Notes: generated by a model from the sequence alone, not told the origin. A DNA stretch of 64,000 nt from Candidatus Tetragenococcus pullicola (GCA_019115705.1 DXDB01000160.1:1-64000); one strand, 5' to 3'. Shown: positions 45,436 to 55,780, counted from the first letter of the stretch. Numbers and translations are program-made.

Positions 45436-48400
45436 TTGCATAAAAATTTTCAACGACTAATCATCGCAACACTTGCTGTCTGTTCACTTGTAGTGTCTTC
45501 TAAAGCTACTTTTGCCACAGAAACTACTGAAGTAAATGAACAAGTCAAATTGAACATCACAAATGAAGAAGGTTTTGTACATCCTGGAATCAGTGTGGAT
45601 CCAAACCAACTAGAAATAACCAGAAAAGAACTTATTGATGGGAATTCTGTATATAAAAAGTATTATGAAGCCATGAAGCAGACAGATGCTGCAAATAAAA
45701 ACTTTGGTTCAAGCAATTTAAAAGAAGGGACACTTCATGAACCCAATATTCCCGCCTATGAGAATAGTACGCAAACCATGCGTTTAAGTAGGGATAGTTT
45801 TAAAGCGTATACACAGTCTATTTTGTATTATCTGACAGGAGATAGTACCTATCGCTACAATGCTATGAGGTTAGTACGTATTTGGTCACAGATGGATCCA
45901 GAACAATTTGAATACTTTCCCGATGCGCATATTCATGTCCCTGTTCCTGCCTATTATTTGATTAGTGCAGCGGAGATGTTGAAATATACCGAAGCGGTTG
46001 AGGCAACCTATAGTGATGATGAAGTGAACGATTATGGATTAGAATGGACCAAAGAAGATGATGAAAATTTAGTCAATCACTTTATTGATCCTGCTCAAAA
46101 AGCTTTTTACAATCGCAATGATCATTATATGAATCAACATTTGTATGCAATCACAGGAATTATGGCGACGGCTATATATAAAAATGATCCTGAAATGTAT
46201 CAAACAGCAGTGGAATGGTTTACTGTAAACAAAGATACCCAACAACCTGAACGAAATGGTGCTTTGAGTCATCAGTATTCTTTAATCAAGGCTGACCAAG
46301 AAGGAAACCCGATTGGTAAAGATTATATTCAGCATTTGGAAATGGGACGAGACAATGCCCATTCTTCAGGTGATGTCTTGAATATGATTGGTCTTGCTAG
46401 AATTTTGACGCAACAAGAAACTTTAGTGGATCCTACCACAGGAGAAGCATCTAAAGAGGGCGTATCTATTTATAAGTTTTTAGATGATCGTTTATTGGAA
46501 GGAACAGAGCAATGGGCTAAATTTATGGTTGGCCAAACCATTCCTTGGACAAAAACAGGTGGTGGGATGGATTTTGGTGGCGATATTTCACCAGCCTATC
46601 GAGGTAGAACTAGCCTTTATTATAGCAGTACCGAGCTTTATGATCGTTACCGTTTTGGTGAAGGTATGTCTGAAAAAGACTTGGAAGAAAAAGCACCGAC
46701 GTTAAGTCATATGGCTAAAAATCAAGCAGCAGCTCGTTTTTATTCGGGTTCAGGACTCAATAACTTTTGGGGCTCGCATTCAGATAATAAAATGACAGAA
46801 ATTGGTGCAGAGTATTGGTTATCTATGCCTGTCGATCGAACCAAAGATCAAGCGCTTAGTGTGCCAGAAACGCCCGATACATCGGAAGTTTCATTTGTGG
46901 CTCGAGGCAGCATTTTAGATGAAGATAAAACACAAATTCAAACAGAGAATGGGAAAACTTTTTTCAGAACGCAAGCAGTAGCCTCTCAAAAAGAGCTGAA
47001 AGAAACAGCTTATAAACGCCTTTATCCCAATGATGAGACGACTAAACCTGGGGGCAACCATTTTTCTGTAGCCAGTCTGTTTAAAAATGATAATATGGCG
47101 ATTTCCTATCGTTCTAATGGTGAAGCAAAATTAATGTTATCTGGTGCCAATGACTTCAGTCAACCGCATTCTCAAATTCTTTTACCAGATACTTCTGGTC
47201 AATGGAAAACAATCGTATATTCAGCCAAAGATGTGATGAATAATCGTACGGCCAATCTTTCAAATCTTGACTTTTACGCAGTTCTTTCAGACGAAAAAGA
47301 CGTGCAAGTCGATTTTGAATGGGTTAACTATGTCAATGAAGGCGATGGGATAAAAGGAACCGTCCCTATTTATGGAGAGTCTTTTAGTAAAGAACATCAA
47401 TTATTAAAAGGTGATAACGTGACATTCGATGTGGACATAGAAACACCAAAAGAAGCCACAATTTCTTTTGGCAATCAATCAGAAGGTCTCTCCATTGACG
47501 GAAAAACGGTCACTGTAGACTCAAATAAATTAGAAGACGGTCTTACGCGTGTCTTTCTTATTGTAGAAGATGATCTGTTTATTTCAGCAAGAGAGCTCGT
47601 TTTTAATGTTCATCAAGATCCACAAAGTGCCTTTGATGAAGCTATGAAAAAATATGATTCGAACTTGATTTACACAAATGTTTCTAAGGAAAAATTTTTG
47701 AAAGAAAAAGAAGCGGTAGAACAATTATTGAAGTCAGAAGTTTCTACTGAAGAGTTCTTGAAAGCTTATGAGCAATTCTTAGAGGCCTTGGAAGGATTGG
47801 AATTATTAAATCCAAGGGTAGAAAAAGACCAATCCTTTAATTATGCAGCGTATCCTTCAATTTTACCAGGGAATACGAATGCGCCTAATCTATTAGATGA
47901 CGATGATGGGACCCATAGTGGTGACCTAAGAGGACCTTACTATTTTGATTTTGGACAAAGTTACCGAATGACGGCCAATAAATTCCAAATGCAAACCAGA
48001 CGAGGCTTTGCAAACCGTTATCAAGGATTTAATATTTATGTTTCGAATGATAATAAAAACTGGACGAAAATCAACGAAAATGAAACAACGCAAACTGACG
48101 AGATGGAAACCATTCGTGTAAAAGACGAATATAAAAAATTGCCTTTCCGCTATATTATGTTACGTTGTGACAATCCAGGCGTTCCAACAGATCCGGCGTA
48201 TCCAGGAATCAGTTCATTTGGTGAGTTTCGGATTTATGGGGAACGCTCTGAAGTAAATGACAAGATTTCAAATATAACAATGAAAAATTCTGGGTTGAAG
48301 AATATGATTTTACCTGGCGAAAAAGTAAGTCTTGAGATTGAAGCAACGGAAGAAATTTCAGATGTCAAGGTTCAAATGAATGATCTAAAAGCAGAAGTTT

Positions 48401-49449
48401 CAAGCGAAGATAACATTCACTGGGTAGCTTCTATCATTTATCCAAAAGGACAGGGATTTGGTTCAGAGATACCTATTCAATTGGATTATAACGATGCTTC
48501 AGGTAATCCGGGAGAAACTGTCTATGAAACAAGTAAAAAGCAAGAGTTTTATATTTCGGATGATACCAATCTAATTAATGATGCTTTTGATCGAGTAACC
48601 AAGACCAGTAATCGTTCACCCAAAGATACTGCAGCATGGTTTGATCAAGATGTTTCTACCATGTCTGAATTTGCCAAACAAGCGGATGGACAAACCTTTG
48701 TTGAATTTGATTTTTCGGATGGACCAATCAAAGTCGATCGAATTGAATTTTTAGCACGTCAAGACCAGTATGCCAATCGAGCAAAATATTATCAGCTGCA
48801 AGCATCACAAGATGGAAAAACATGGGAAGATATTGCGCCATGGGGGAAAGATACCCAAGATTGGCAAGCCTTTATTCCTGATGACAAGCATAAAGATACC
48901 GCCTATCCCTATCTTCGCTTGTACATGTGGGCCAACCATTTGGGGATCACTGAGTTAAGAATTTTAGGCGAACAAACAGAAATGCCTGTTGAAGTCGATA
49001 AATCAGAATTAGAAGAAAAAATAAAAGAAGCACAAGCACTTACTGACGATGATTACACGGAAGAAAGCTGGAAACACCTTGAAGAATCACTAAATCAAGC
49101 CGAGTCTCTTTTTGAAAGTTCTTCAGTCAATCAGGAAGAAATAGATGAAGCCGTTGTTTCTTTAAATAAAGCCATCGAAGCCTTAGTCAAAAAAGAAATT
49201 CCAGTGGAAAATTTATCATTAAGTGTAAAAGGAATCCAGACAGTGAAAGTTGGTCAAACGTTAGCGTTGACACCAACTATCACACCTCCAAATGCGACCA
49301 ATCAAACCATTGACTGGCAATTTAGTAAAGAGGATGTTGTCTCTATAGATGAAGAAAATATTGTGACGGCTGAAAAGACTGGAATTTGTAAGATAACCGC
49401 AAAAGCGGGCGAAAAAAGTGCAATTGTGACGGTACGTGTAACAAAATAA
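45436..49449 (+). CDS. Large secreted alginate-lyase-fold protein with discoidin, FIVAR and Big_2 domains (lyase B)
   Basis: This 1337-residue protein starts at TTG (AGGAGG nine bases upstream) with a signal peptide ending near TFA. The alginate-lyase-type toroid begins with VHPGIS (about 37) and includes MGRDNAHSS (about 303-310). Domains then follow in order: beta-domains, a helical FIVAR-like segment (about 735-790), an F5/8-type C domain (about 795-920), another F5/8-type C domain (about 1040-1170), a second FIVAR-like helical segment (about 1185-1255) and Big_2 (1257-1337, ending VTVRVTK). It probably binds and cleaves an acidic polysaccharide. No LPxTG. sipW and TasA-like genes follow directly. 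Confidence 0.82.
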   Translation: MHKNFQRLIIATLAVCSLVVSSKATFATETTEVNEQVKLNITNEEGFVHPGISVDPNQLEITRKELIDGNSVYKKYYEAMKQTDAANKNFGSSNLKEGTLHEPNIPAYENSTQTMRLSRDSFKAYTQSILYYLTGDSTYRYNAMRLVRIWSQMDPEQFEYFPDAHIHVPVPAYYLISAAEMLKYTEAVEATYSDDEVNDYGLEWTKEDDENLVNHFIDPAQKAFYNRNDHYMNQHLYAITGIMATAIYKNDPEMYQTAVEWFTVNKDTQQPERNGALSHQYSLIKADQEGNPIGKDYIQHLEMGRDNAHSSGDVLNMIGLARILTQQETLVDPTTGEASKEGVSIYKFLDDRLLEGTEQWAKFMVGQTIPWTKTGGGMDFGGDISPAYRGRTSLYYSSTELYDRYRFGEGMSEKDLEEKAPTLSHMAKNQAAARFYSGSGLNNFWGSHSDNKMTEIGAEYWLSMPVDRTKDQALSVPETPDTSEVSFVARGSILDEDKTQIQTENGKTFFRTQAVASQKELKETAYKRLYPNDETTKPGGNHFSVASLFKNDNMAISYRSNGEAKLMLSGANDFSQPHSQILLPDTSGQWKTIVYSAKDVMNNRTANLSNLDFYAVLSDEKDVQVDFEWVNYVNEGDGIKGTVPIYGESFSKEHQLLKGDNVTFDVDIETPKEATISFGNQSEGLSIDGKTVTVDSNKLEDGLTRVFLIVEDDLFISARELVFNVHQDPQSAFDEAMKKYDSNLIYTNVSKEKFLKEKEAVEQLLKSEVSTEEFLKAYEQFLEALEGLELLNPRVEKDQSFNYAAYPSILPGNTNAPNLLDDDDGTHSGDLRGPYYFDFGQSYRMTANKFQMQTRRGFANRYQGFNIYVSNDNKNWTKINENETTQTDEMETIRVKDEYKKLPFRYIMLRCDNPGVPTDPAYPGISSFGEFRIYGERSEVNDKISNITMKNSGLKNMILPGEKVSLEIEATEEISDVKVQMNDLKAEVSSEDNIHWVASIIYPKGQGFGSEIPIQLDYNDASGNPGETVYETSKKQEFYISDDTNLINDAFDRVTKTSNRSPKDTAAWFDQDVSTMSEFAKQADGQTFVEFDFSDGPIKVDRIEFLARQDQYANRAKYYQLQASQDGKTWEDIAPWGKDTQDWQAFIPDDKHKDTAYPYLRLYMWANHLGITELRILGEQTEMPVEVDKSELEEKIKEAQALTDDDYTEESWKHLEESLNQAESLFESSSVNQEEIDEAVVSLNKAIEALVKKEIPVENLSLSVKGIQTVKVGQTLALTPTITPPNATNQTIDWQFSKEDVVSIDEENIVTAEKTGICKITAKAGEKSAIVTVRVTK

Positions 49450-49468
49450 GGTAAAAAGGTGACAAACA

Positions 49469-49963
49469 ATGAAGAAATTTCTGCATGCTTGTTCTAGTCT
49501 ATATACAGTATTTATGCTGGGTTTGCTACTGCTGACTCTGTCGATTCGTATGGGTGGTGGCAATGCTCTGGGACCGTATCAATTCCGAGTAGTTTTAACC
49601 GAAAGCATGCAGAATACTTTTCCAGTAGGTAGCCTGCTGATTAGTAAGCAGGTTCCTATTGAAGAAGTGAAAGAAGACGATGTTATTTCGATGTCAGTGG
49701 GTGGGACTGTTTTATCCCATCGTGTGGTTCATAAATTTACACAGGATAACCACACTGTTTTTCAAACCAAAGGCGATAGCAATCAACGCAAAGATCCCTT
49801 TATTGTTAAAGAACAGCAAGTATTGGGAAAAGCTGTTTTAGCAATTCCGTGGATAGGAAAAATTCTATTAAAATTGCAAACGATAAATGGGAAAATCGCC
49901 TTTGGTTTATTTTTGATTGAAATCTATTTGTTGAAAGTTTTTATCCAATTAATTTGGAGTTAG
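49469..49963 (+). CDS. sipW: SipW-type (ER-type) signal peptidase I, intact
   Basis: This 164-residue signal peptidase has an N-terminal membrane span (TVFMLGLLLLTLSIRM), catalytic Ser in TESMQ and His in LSHRVVHKF (the ER-type Ser/His arrangement instead of Ser/Lys), TKGDSN, and a C-terminal span. In Bacillus, SipW matures TasA-family proteins. The gene starts 19 bp after lyase B and ends 9 bp before the TasA-like gene, so the three form one unit. It is the intact counterpart of the MITE-broken copy at 15532. Confidence 0.92.
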   Translation: MKKFLHACSSLYTVFMLGLLLLTLSIRMGGGNALGPYQFRVVLTESMQNTFPVGSLLISKQVPIEEVKEDDVISMSVGGTVLSHRVVHKFTQDNHTVFQTKGDSNQRKDPFIVKEQQVLGKAVLAIPWIGKILLKLQTINGKIAFGLFLIEIYLLKVFIQLIWS

Positions 49964-49972
49964 GAGAGGAAA

Positions 49973-50686
49973 ATGAAAAATAAATTAAAGACGATCATGC
50001 ATAGTAAATTGACAAAAGTAATTATTACAGGAGTTGCTATTGGATCTGTGGGTATCGGGAGTACCTATGCCTGGTGGACAGCAGAATCAGAAGCTACTTA
50101 TACAGTAAAAACAGGTAAGATGAGTGTGAAAACGGATTTTACCAATATTGAAAATCAAACAGAGTATGAACCAGGCTTGAATGTTGAAGGGGATGGAATA
50201 ATTACCAATACAGGATCAGTGGACGCATTGGTTAAGATTTCAGATAACAGTCAGATTAAATTCTCTCGTGATGAAAACGGCGATGTCATTGCTTCTGAAG
50301 CACGTGTTTTTGAACCTGCTGACAAAGAAGCGATTCAAATGCAAATCACACCACAAATTGATGAATCCATAGACGATGCTTTTTGGTTTCAAGGGAAAAA
50401 CGGTGATTTGTATGCTTTGATGATTCCTGGTTCCGAACTTGTGGCTAATATTCAACAAGATTTTTTGGGTGATCAGATGGATAACCATTATATGGCTGCT
50501 GTTGTGAATACCAAACTAAAAGCAAATGCTACACAAGCAATTGAAGAGGCAGTTCTTTCAAATTTTGATGAAAGCATGAATGATTTGGTTCCGTATGAAG
50601 AAAGTTCAGATGTTAAAACTTTTTCTACAAGCGATTATGCAAGTCGAGCAATGGACTTTTTGCATAAAGTAATGGAAAAACAATAA
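49973..50686 (+). CDS. TasA/camelysin-like exported protein (copy 2)
   Basis: This 237-residue protein has the same SipW-type signal sequence (ITGVAIGSVGIGSTYAWWTAES) and the TasA-like features TVKTGKMSVKTDF and NTGSVDALVKISDNS. The mature chain would polymerise if it follows TasA behaviour. It is the same length as copy 1 and highly similar. AGGAGAGG precedes the ATG. It is co-encoded with intact sipW and flanked by two secreted lyases. Confidence 0.83.
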   Translation: MKNKLKTIMHSKLTKVIITGVAIGSVGIGSTYAWWTAESEATYTVKTGKMSVKTDFTNIENQTEYEPGLNVEGDGIITNTGSVDALVKISDNSQIKFSRDENGDVIASEARVFEPADKEAIQMQITPQIDESIDDAFWFQGKNGDLYALMIPGSELVANIQQDFLGDQMDNHYMAAVVNTKLKANATQAIEEAVLSNFDESMNDLVPYEESSDVKTFSTSDYASRAMDFLHKVMEKQ

Positions 50687-50744
50687 AAGCACGAACCACT
50701 TATTTCATTTCACTTAAAAATTGAAAGGCAGGGGATATTTTTTA

Positions 50745-52841
50745 ATGAAAAAAAGAAGCAATATCATATTACTAAAAGGCTTGATACTAGGGACTGCTTT
50801 CTTCTTTAATCCGGTCGCTGCTACTGCTCAAGAAAATGGAGAAGACATGATTCGAATACAAGCGGAAGATTACACGAAGATAACAGGAAATGTAACAATC
50901 AGAGAAAATGGGGAAGATTTCCCCATAAAAGGCGGAGACAACGAAGATACAGAAAAGACAACGACGATGTATTTAGAAGATGCTGAAAATGGTCAGTTTT
51001 TAGATTTCAGTGATCCAATTACAGATATTTCATCCTATGAACATACAATTCCTGAAGGACAAGATAGTGCTAGCTGGAAAGTGAACGTTTCAAAGACAGG
51101 AGTTTATAAGCTGACTTTTAGCTATAACAATCCAGCAACCGCTTGGGATGGTCATCGCAATGCGCGAGATGAACGCAATTGTCGCATTGTGATCAATAAT
51201 GAAGACAATCTATTATCAGACGACGGTTGGGTTGGTTGGATGATTTTCAATGTTTCAGGATATAATGATCCGACTTACGATCAGTCAATACTTCAAGAAC
51301 CTTCAACAGTTACAGGAAATAAAGTTTGGAATGAAAACTACATGAATGTCTATTTAGAAGAAGGCGAAAATACAATCAGTTTAGCGATTCAAGCACCTCC
51401 CGGCCAAGCTGTTTTTGATGGCCCTAATCTAGATTATATCGATTTAGAATATCTTCAAGAAGATTTTGTTTCAGAAGAAGAGATTCCATATTTGACAGCT
51501 GATCATTCATTTAAGCATCCAGGAATTTTTTACACGCGGGCTGATTTAGAACGCATTAAAGCCAATAAGGAAGACTTGACAACGGTCGAAGGGAAAGGCT
51601 ATCAAGAAATTTTGGAAAGTGCACACTCCAGTGCAGAGTATCAGCCAAATCCTGTTCAAAAAATTGATGTGGGCCCTTATAATAACCCTAATATCGGTGG
51701 GACAGAGTTTACCAATGATGGCAATGCCGCTCATTACAATATATTGCGTTGGTATATGGATGGTGAGGTCGAAAATGCTAAAACCGCTATTAAAATTTTA
51801 AATGAATGGGCATCAACTTTAACCGAAGTGACTGATGGGAATGATTTGAAGTTGCGCTTTTCTTTGGTAGGGCCTGATTTTGTGAATACGGCTGAGATAT
51901 TAAAAAATATTTATAATAATGATCCAACTATCAATGAAGAAGACAAGTGGCAAGAAGAAGATATAGCTAAATTTGACTCCTTTTTAAAAAATCATTTACT
52001 AGAGAAAACTAGCAGTTTCTACCCACAAGCCAATGGGAATTGGGATGCTTTGATTGGTGCTTTTAATATGGCCAGTGCAGTTTATCTTGAAGATATTGAC
52101 CTATTTAATAAATCTTTACGACAGTTCTACTTAGGAAATGTCACAGGTGGCAATGTTTCTTCAATGGGTGCCTTACCCAATTACGTATACTCAAGCGGAG
52201 AATCACAAGAAAGTAGTCGGGACCAGACGCATGCCAGAATGGGTATTTCAGGATTAGCCTATCAATCTGAAGTCGCCTGGAATCAAGGCCTTGATATTTA
52301 TGGTGCCTATGAAGATCGCTTACTTATGGGAACATTATATAGTGCTTCTTATGTAACTAATCATTCTGTGGAATCTAATACCTTTATTTCTGATAAAAAT
52401 AGAAATCAAGCAGATATTTCCTCAATGGTCTATGAAATCGTAGGAAACCATTATAAAAACGAAACGCAAACGGATCAAGAATTGGATGTAATTGATCAAG
52501 CAGCCGCAACGACTTTAAGAGAAGTGACAACTGTAAATGAAGGCAAACAAAAAGCCTCTTACTTTGGTGCTATGCTCTTTTCAACCACACCGCCAGAGTC
52601 AGTGAAGTTAAATTATACGGGAATAAAGACCATCAAAAAAGGAAAAAAATTAGAGCTAATTCCCGAAATTTCTCCGATAGGCGCCAATTCATCTAATATC
52701 CAATGGTCCTTTAGCAAAGACGGAATTGTCGAAATTGATGAAACAAATAGACTTAAAGCCAAATCGGTAGGAATTACCAAAGTAACGGCAACAACAACTA
52801 ATAATAAAACGGCAAGTGTAACGATTCGAGTAACAAAATAG
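50745..52841 (+). CDS. Secreted alginate-lyase-fold polysaccharide lyase with CBM and Big_2 (lyase C)
   Basis: This 698-residue protein starts at ATG 50745 (AGGGG nine bases upstream). A signal peptide (about 1-28, ending ATA) is followed by a CBM6/35-like beta-sandwich (RIQAEDYTKITGN, about 33-245), an alginate-lyase-family toroid from KHPGIF (about 255) with NGNWDALIG (about 429) and SSRDQTHAR (about 490), then a Big_2 domain (about 619-698) ending VTIRVTK. It shares the NGNWD and RDQxHA motifs with lyase A, so they are close relatives. It probably belongs to the sipW-TasA-like unit. Confidence 0.83.
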   Translation: MKKRSNIILLKGLILGTAFFFNPVAATAQENGEDMIRIQAEDYTKITGNVTIRENGEDFPIKGGDNEDTEKTTTMYLEDAENGQFLDFSDPITDISSYEHTIPEGQDSASWKVNVSKTGVYKLTFSYNNPATAWDGHRNARDERNCRIVINNEDNLLSDDGWVGWMIFNVSGYNDPTYDQSILQEPSTVTGNKVWNENYMNVYLEEGENTISLAIQAPPGQAVFDGPNLDYIDLEYLQEDFVSEEEIPYLTADHSFKHPGIFYTRADLERIKANKEDLTTVEGKGYQEILESAHSSAEYQPNPVQKIDVGPYNNPNIGGTEFTNDGNAAHYNILRWYMDGEVENAKTAIKILNEWASTLTEVTDGNDLKLRFSLVGPDFVNTAEILKNIYNNDPTINEEDKWQEEDIAKFDSFLKNHLLEKTSSFYPQANGNWDALIGAFNMASAVYLEDIDLFNKSLRQFYLGNVTGGNVSSMGALPNYVYSSGESQESSRDQTHARMGISGLAYQSEVAWNQGLDIYGAYEDRLLMGTLYSASYVTNHSVESNTFISDKNRNQADISSMVYEIVGNHYKNETQTDQELDVIDQAAATTLREVTTVNEGKQKASYFGAMLFSTTPPESVKLNYTGIKTIKKGKKLELIPEISPIGANSSNIQWSFSKDGIVEIDETNRLKAKSVGITKVTATTTNNKTASVTIRVTK

Positions 52842-52857
52842 AAGGTTGTCAACGATT

Positions 52858-52914
52858 AAACATAGGAGAAGATTGAGATAGTGATTGTCTATCGAATCAA
52901 CTCCTATGTTTTTT
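52858..52914 (+). terminator. Terminator after lyase C
   Basis: AAACATAGGAG (52858-52868) pairs with CTCCTATGTTT (52901-52911) plus TTTT. The loop is long (32 bases) but can pair further. Confidence 0.75.
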
Positions 52915-52919
52915 GACTA

Positions 52920-53700
52920 TTCTCGAATTTCAACTAGCAAATAAGATTTACAATCACCAGTTACAAAACTAAAAGCTTCCGGTGCAGAAAAAATCTATTC
53001 TTAAAAATATACTGGTGCAAAAAATATGGCAGACCAAAACGATGTCTGAATGATAAATATTTGATAGATAAAATAACCTACAGAGAACTATGCACCAGAG
53101 TTGTCTGTGTTTCAGTAAAATATAAGTAAGGAGTTTTTATATGGATTTTTTTTAAAACTATAATCAATTTTGTTGTCTTTTAGCGTTTACTAACTCCGTT
53201 AATTCAAAAGTTCATTCCAATTAATGCATGAATTTGGCCGTTTTACTATTAAAACTGAAAGAGATATGATAATAGAGTTAAAGCCCTCATTGAAGCACTT
53301 AATACATTATCAGATAAAGTACTTGAAATGAGGAACAGTTAAGGAGATGTTCATGGCTCCGGCAGAATAATAATCAAGGAAGAAGCAATACCTGCTGAAT
53401 ATTTTTCTTTGATTTTATGTAATTATATTTTTACTAAGTATGAAACGTTAAACAAAAAATAGAAGTAATTTATGTTGCAAATGGCTCTTTATCAAATAGT
53501 GAAGGCTTTAGAAAATCATATAAAAAAAGGACTTCGCTTCTTCTTCAATACATCTATTCTAATAGAAAAAAATTTTCTAACAAAATTACAAGAAGCCCGA
53601 GTGTCAACAAGTTTTGGTTTTCCGAAAGTAACGCAGACAAATGGCCAAAGCGTACATAAATTATAGAAAGCATTGGACGTAAATAAAGTTTCGTTCTTTT
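52920..53700 (+). pseudogene. Non-coding stretch with decayed reading-frame fragments
   Basis: No intact gene is visible in this 900-bp gap. Short protein-like pieces occur: one ending KALIEALNTLSDKVLEMRNS with TAA at 53339-53341, and a short frame 53472-53666. None has a start, ribosome-binding site and length together. The stretch looks like remnants of a lost gene or mobile element; I could not identify a family or inverted repeats. Confidence 0.35.
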
Positions 53701-53830
53701 TAGAAAATATAAAATTAAGACACGAATTATGCCAATGAGTCTACCTACTTTTGTTGTTTCCTATGATAAACTAATGGTAGTCATCACTAAATAATCTTAA
53801 AAATGCTTAAATAGAAAGGAAGGAACGGAA

Positions 53831-55780
53831 TTGAAAGTAAGAATTAAAGATGAATTTTGGGATAAGAGAATCGAAGTTGTTCAAAAGCAAATGTTACCCT
53901 TTCAATGGCGCGTTTTAAATGATCAAGAAGAAGGCGTCGAAAAATCAGGTGTTATTCATAATTTTAAGATTGCAGCAAAAGAAGCCGAAGGAACCTTTCA
54001 CGGAATGGTTTTTCAAGACACTGATTTATACAAGTGGCTAGAAGCAGTCGCTTATTCATTAGAAATAAAAGAAGATAAACAATTAGAAAGCTGGGCGCAA
54101 GAAGCCATTCGTTTAATTGCTAAAGCTCAACGAGAAGATGGTTATGTTAATACGTATTTTCAAATCTTTCAACCTGATTTAGAATGGACGGATTTGACCG
54201 ATAATCATGAATTGTATACCTTTGGCCATTTAATCGAAGCAGGTGTTGCCTACCATGAAGCAACTGGCGATGAAATGATTTTGACTGTTGTAAGAAAAGC
54301 GGCGGATTTGTTAGTCTCTAAATTCGGTTATGGAAAAACACAAGGTTTACCTGGTCATCCCGAAATAGAACTGGCGTTGTTACGTCTTTACCATCTGACA
54401 GAAGAAGAAAACTACTTAGAATTGGCCAAATATTTTATCTTAGAACGAGGCAAAAAACCTAATTATTTCATTGAAGAGCCTAAAAAACGAATCGAAAAGA
54501 AGATTCCTTCCTGGCTTGATGTGATGTGGAATGAAGGGTTTGTTCGTCCTGTGCATGAAGGAACAGAAGATGTTTCTTATTATGTGGCGTCCAAACAATT
54601 AGTTGATCAAATGGTGGCAGAAGGACATGCTGTTCGTGCTTGCTATTTGTATACCGCTTTGGCTGATCTTGCGTCTTTAAGAAATGATTCCGAATTAAAA
54701 GATGCTGCCGAACGTTTATTTGATAATACCACGACAAAACAAATGTATATTACAGGTGGCATTGGACAAACTTGGAAAAATGAAGGGTTCACTCATGACT
54801 ATCATTTGCCTAATGAAGATAACTATTGTGAAACTTGTGCCGGGATTGCCTTAATTTTTTGGGCAGAAAAAATGCTTTTGATGGAAACAAATAGCAAATA
54901 CACGGACGTGATCGAACGAACGCTTTATAACAATACCTTAGGATCCATGAATTTAGAAGGAGAGTCCTTTTATTATCGTAATGAATTAGAGCGTGCTGGA
55001 AAAGATGTCAAAAACGCTGGCCGTCCGGGTTGGTTTGGTTGTGCATGTTGTCCACCAAATTTGGCACGTTTAATTCTTTCGTTGAATCACTATATTGCCC
55101 ATTATGGAAAAAATGGGAACATTCTCTATCTTGACCAATTTATCGGTGCCACAATTCAAGGCGAAACAAACGAAGGTACCTATCAACTTGTCCAGGAAGC
55201 AAACATGCCTTGGAATGGAAATATCAAGGTAACCTTACAACAATTTCCTGAAAAAATGAGACTAGGCTTGCGTCTTCCAGAATGGAGTGCGTCTTTCCAA
55301 CTGAAAGTAAACGAGGAAACGATGATAGAAGGCGTTGATTTTACTATTAATCGTGGCTACATTATTTTCAATCATTCCTTATCAGAAGGCGCAGTCATTG
55401 ACTATGTGCTTGATCTTCAACCACGATTGGCCTATGCTAATACACTTGTAAAAGCAGATGCTGGAAAAGTCGCTATTACTCGTGGTCCTATCGTTTATTG
55501 CTTGGAAGAAGAAGATAATGGCAATCATCTCTGGCAACTAGCCTTTAGGGAAGGGACAATCTTTACGGAACAAAAAACAAGTGAGTTACAGGGAATTGTT
55601 CGCTTGAACAGTGAAGCTTTACGCGATGAAAGCTTAACGCATGGCTTGTATTCGTATCAAGCGCCAAAAAAGAAACAACAAAGCATTTCAGCCATTCCTT
55701 TTTATGCACGGTATAATCGTAGTGTAGGCGAAATGCAAGTTTGGCATCGTGTCGCTGACGGAGATGGAAACAATAAATAG
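53831..55780 (+). CDS. GH127 beta-L-arabinofuranosidase
   Basis: This 649-residue cytoplasmic enzyme has an (alpha/alpha)6 barrel with the zinc-binding cysteine set of GH127: Cys333 and Cys336 (NYCETCAG), and Cys404, Cys406, Cys407 (FGCACCPPN), with Glu334 nearby. It releases beta-L-arabinofuranose. A TTG start has AGGAAGG upstream. The gene stands alone between a decayed region and a terminator. Its presence is one of the clearest hints that the target contains L-arabinofuranose. Confidence 0.92.
   Translation: MKVRIKDEFWDKRIEVVQKQMLPFQWRVLNDQEEGVEKSGVIHNFKIAAKEAEGTFHGMVFQDTDLYKWLEAVAYSLEIKEDKQLESWAQEAIRLIAKAQREDGYVNTYFQIFQPDLEWTDLTDNHELYTFGHLIEAGVAYHEATGDEMILTVVRKAADLLVSKFGYGKTQGLPGHPEIELALLRLYHLTEEENYLELAKYFILERGKKPNYFIEEPKKRIEKKIPSWLDVMWNEGFVRPVHEGTEDVSYYVASKQLVDQMVAEGHAVRACYLYTALADLASLRNDSELKDAAERLFDNTTTKQMYITGGIGQTWKNEGFTHDYHLPNEDNYCETCAGIALIFWAEKMLLMETNSKYTDVIERTLYNNTLGSMNLEGESFYYRNELERAGKDVKNAGRPGWFGCACCPPNLARLILSLNHYIAHYGKNGNILYLDQFIGATIQGETNEGTYQLVQEANMPWNGNIKVTLQQFPEKMRLGLRLPEWSASFQLKVNEETMIEGVDFTINRGYIIFNHSLSEGAVIDYVLDLQPRLAYANTLVKADAGKVAITRGPIVYCLEEEDNGNHLWQLAFREGTIFTEQKTSELQGIVRLNSEALRDESLTHGLYSYQAPKKKQQSISAIPFYARYNRSVGEMQVWHRVADGDGNNK

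Noticed and set aside
12252-52841. LPxTG or other sortase/choline-type anchors on the secreted lyases
   Set aside because: All three end at the Big_2 domain with no sorting motif, hydrophobic tail or basic end; none found.
53472-53666. A 64-codon plus-strand frame
   Set aside because: No ribosome-binding site, no recognised family and surrounded by stops; described only as part of the decayed region.
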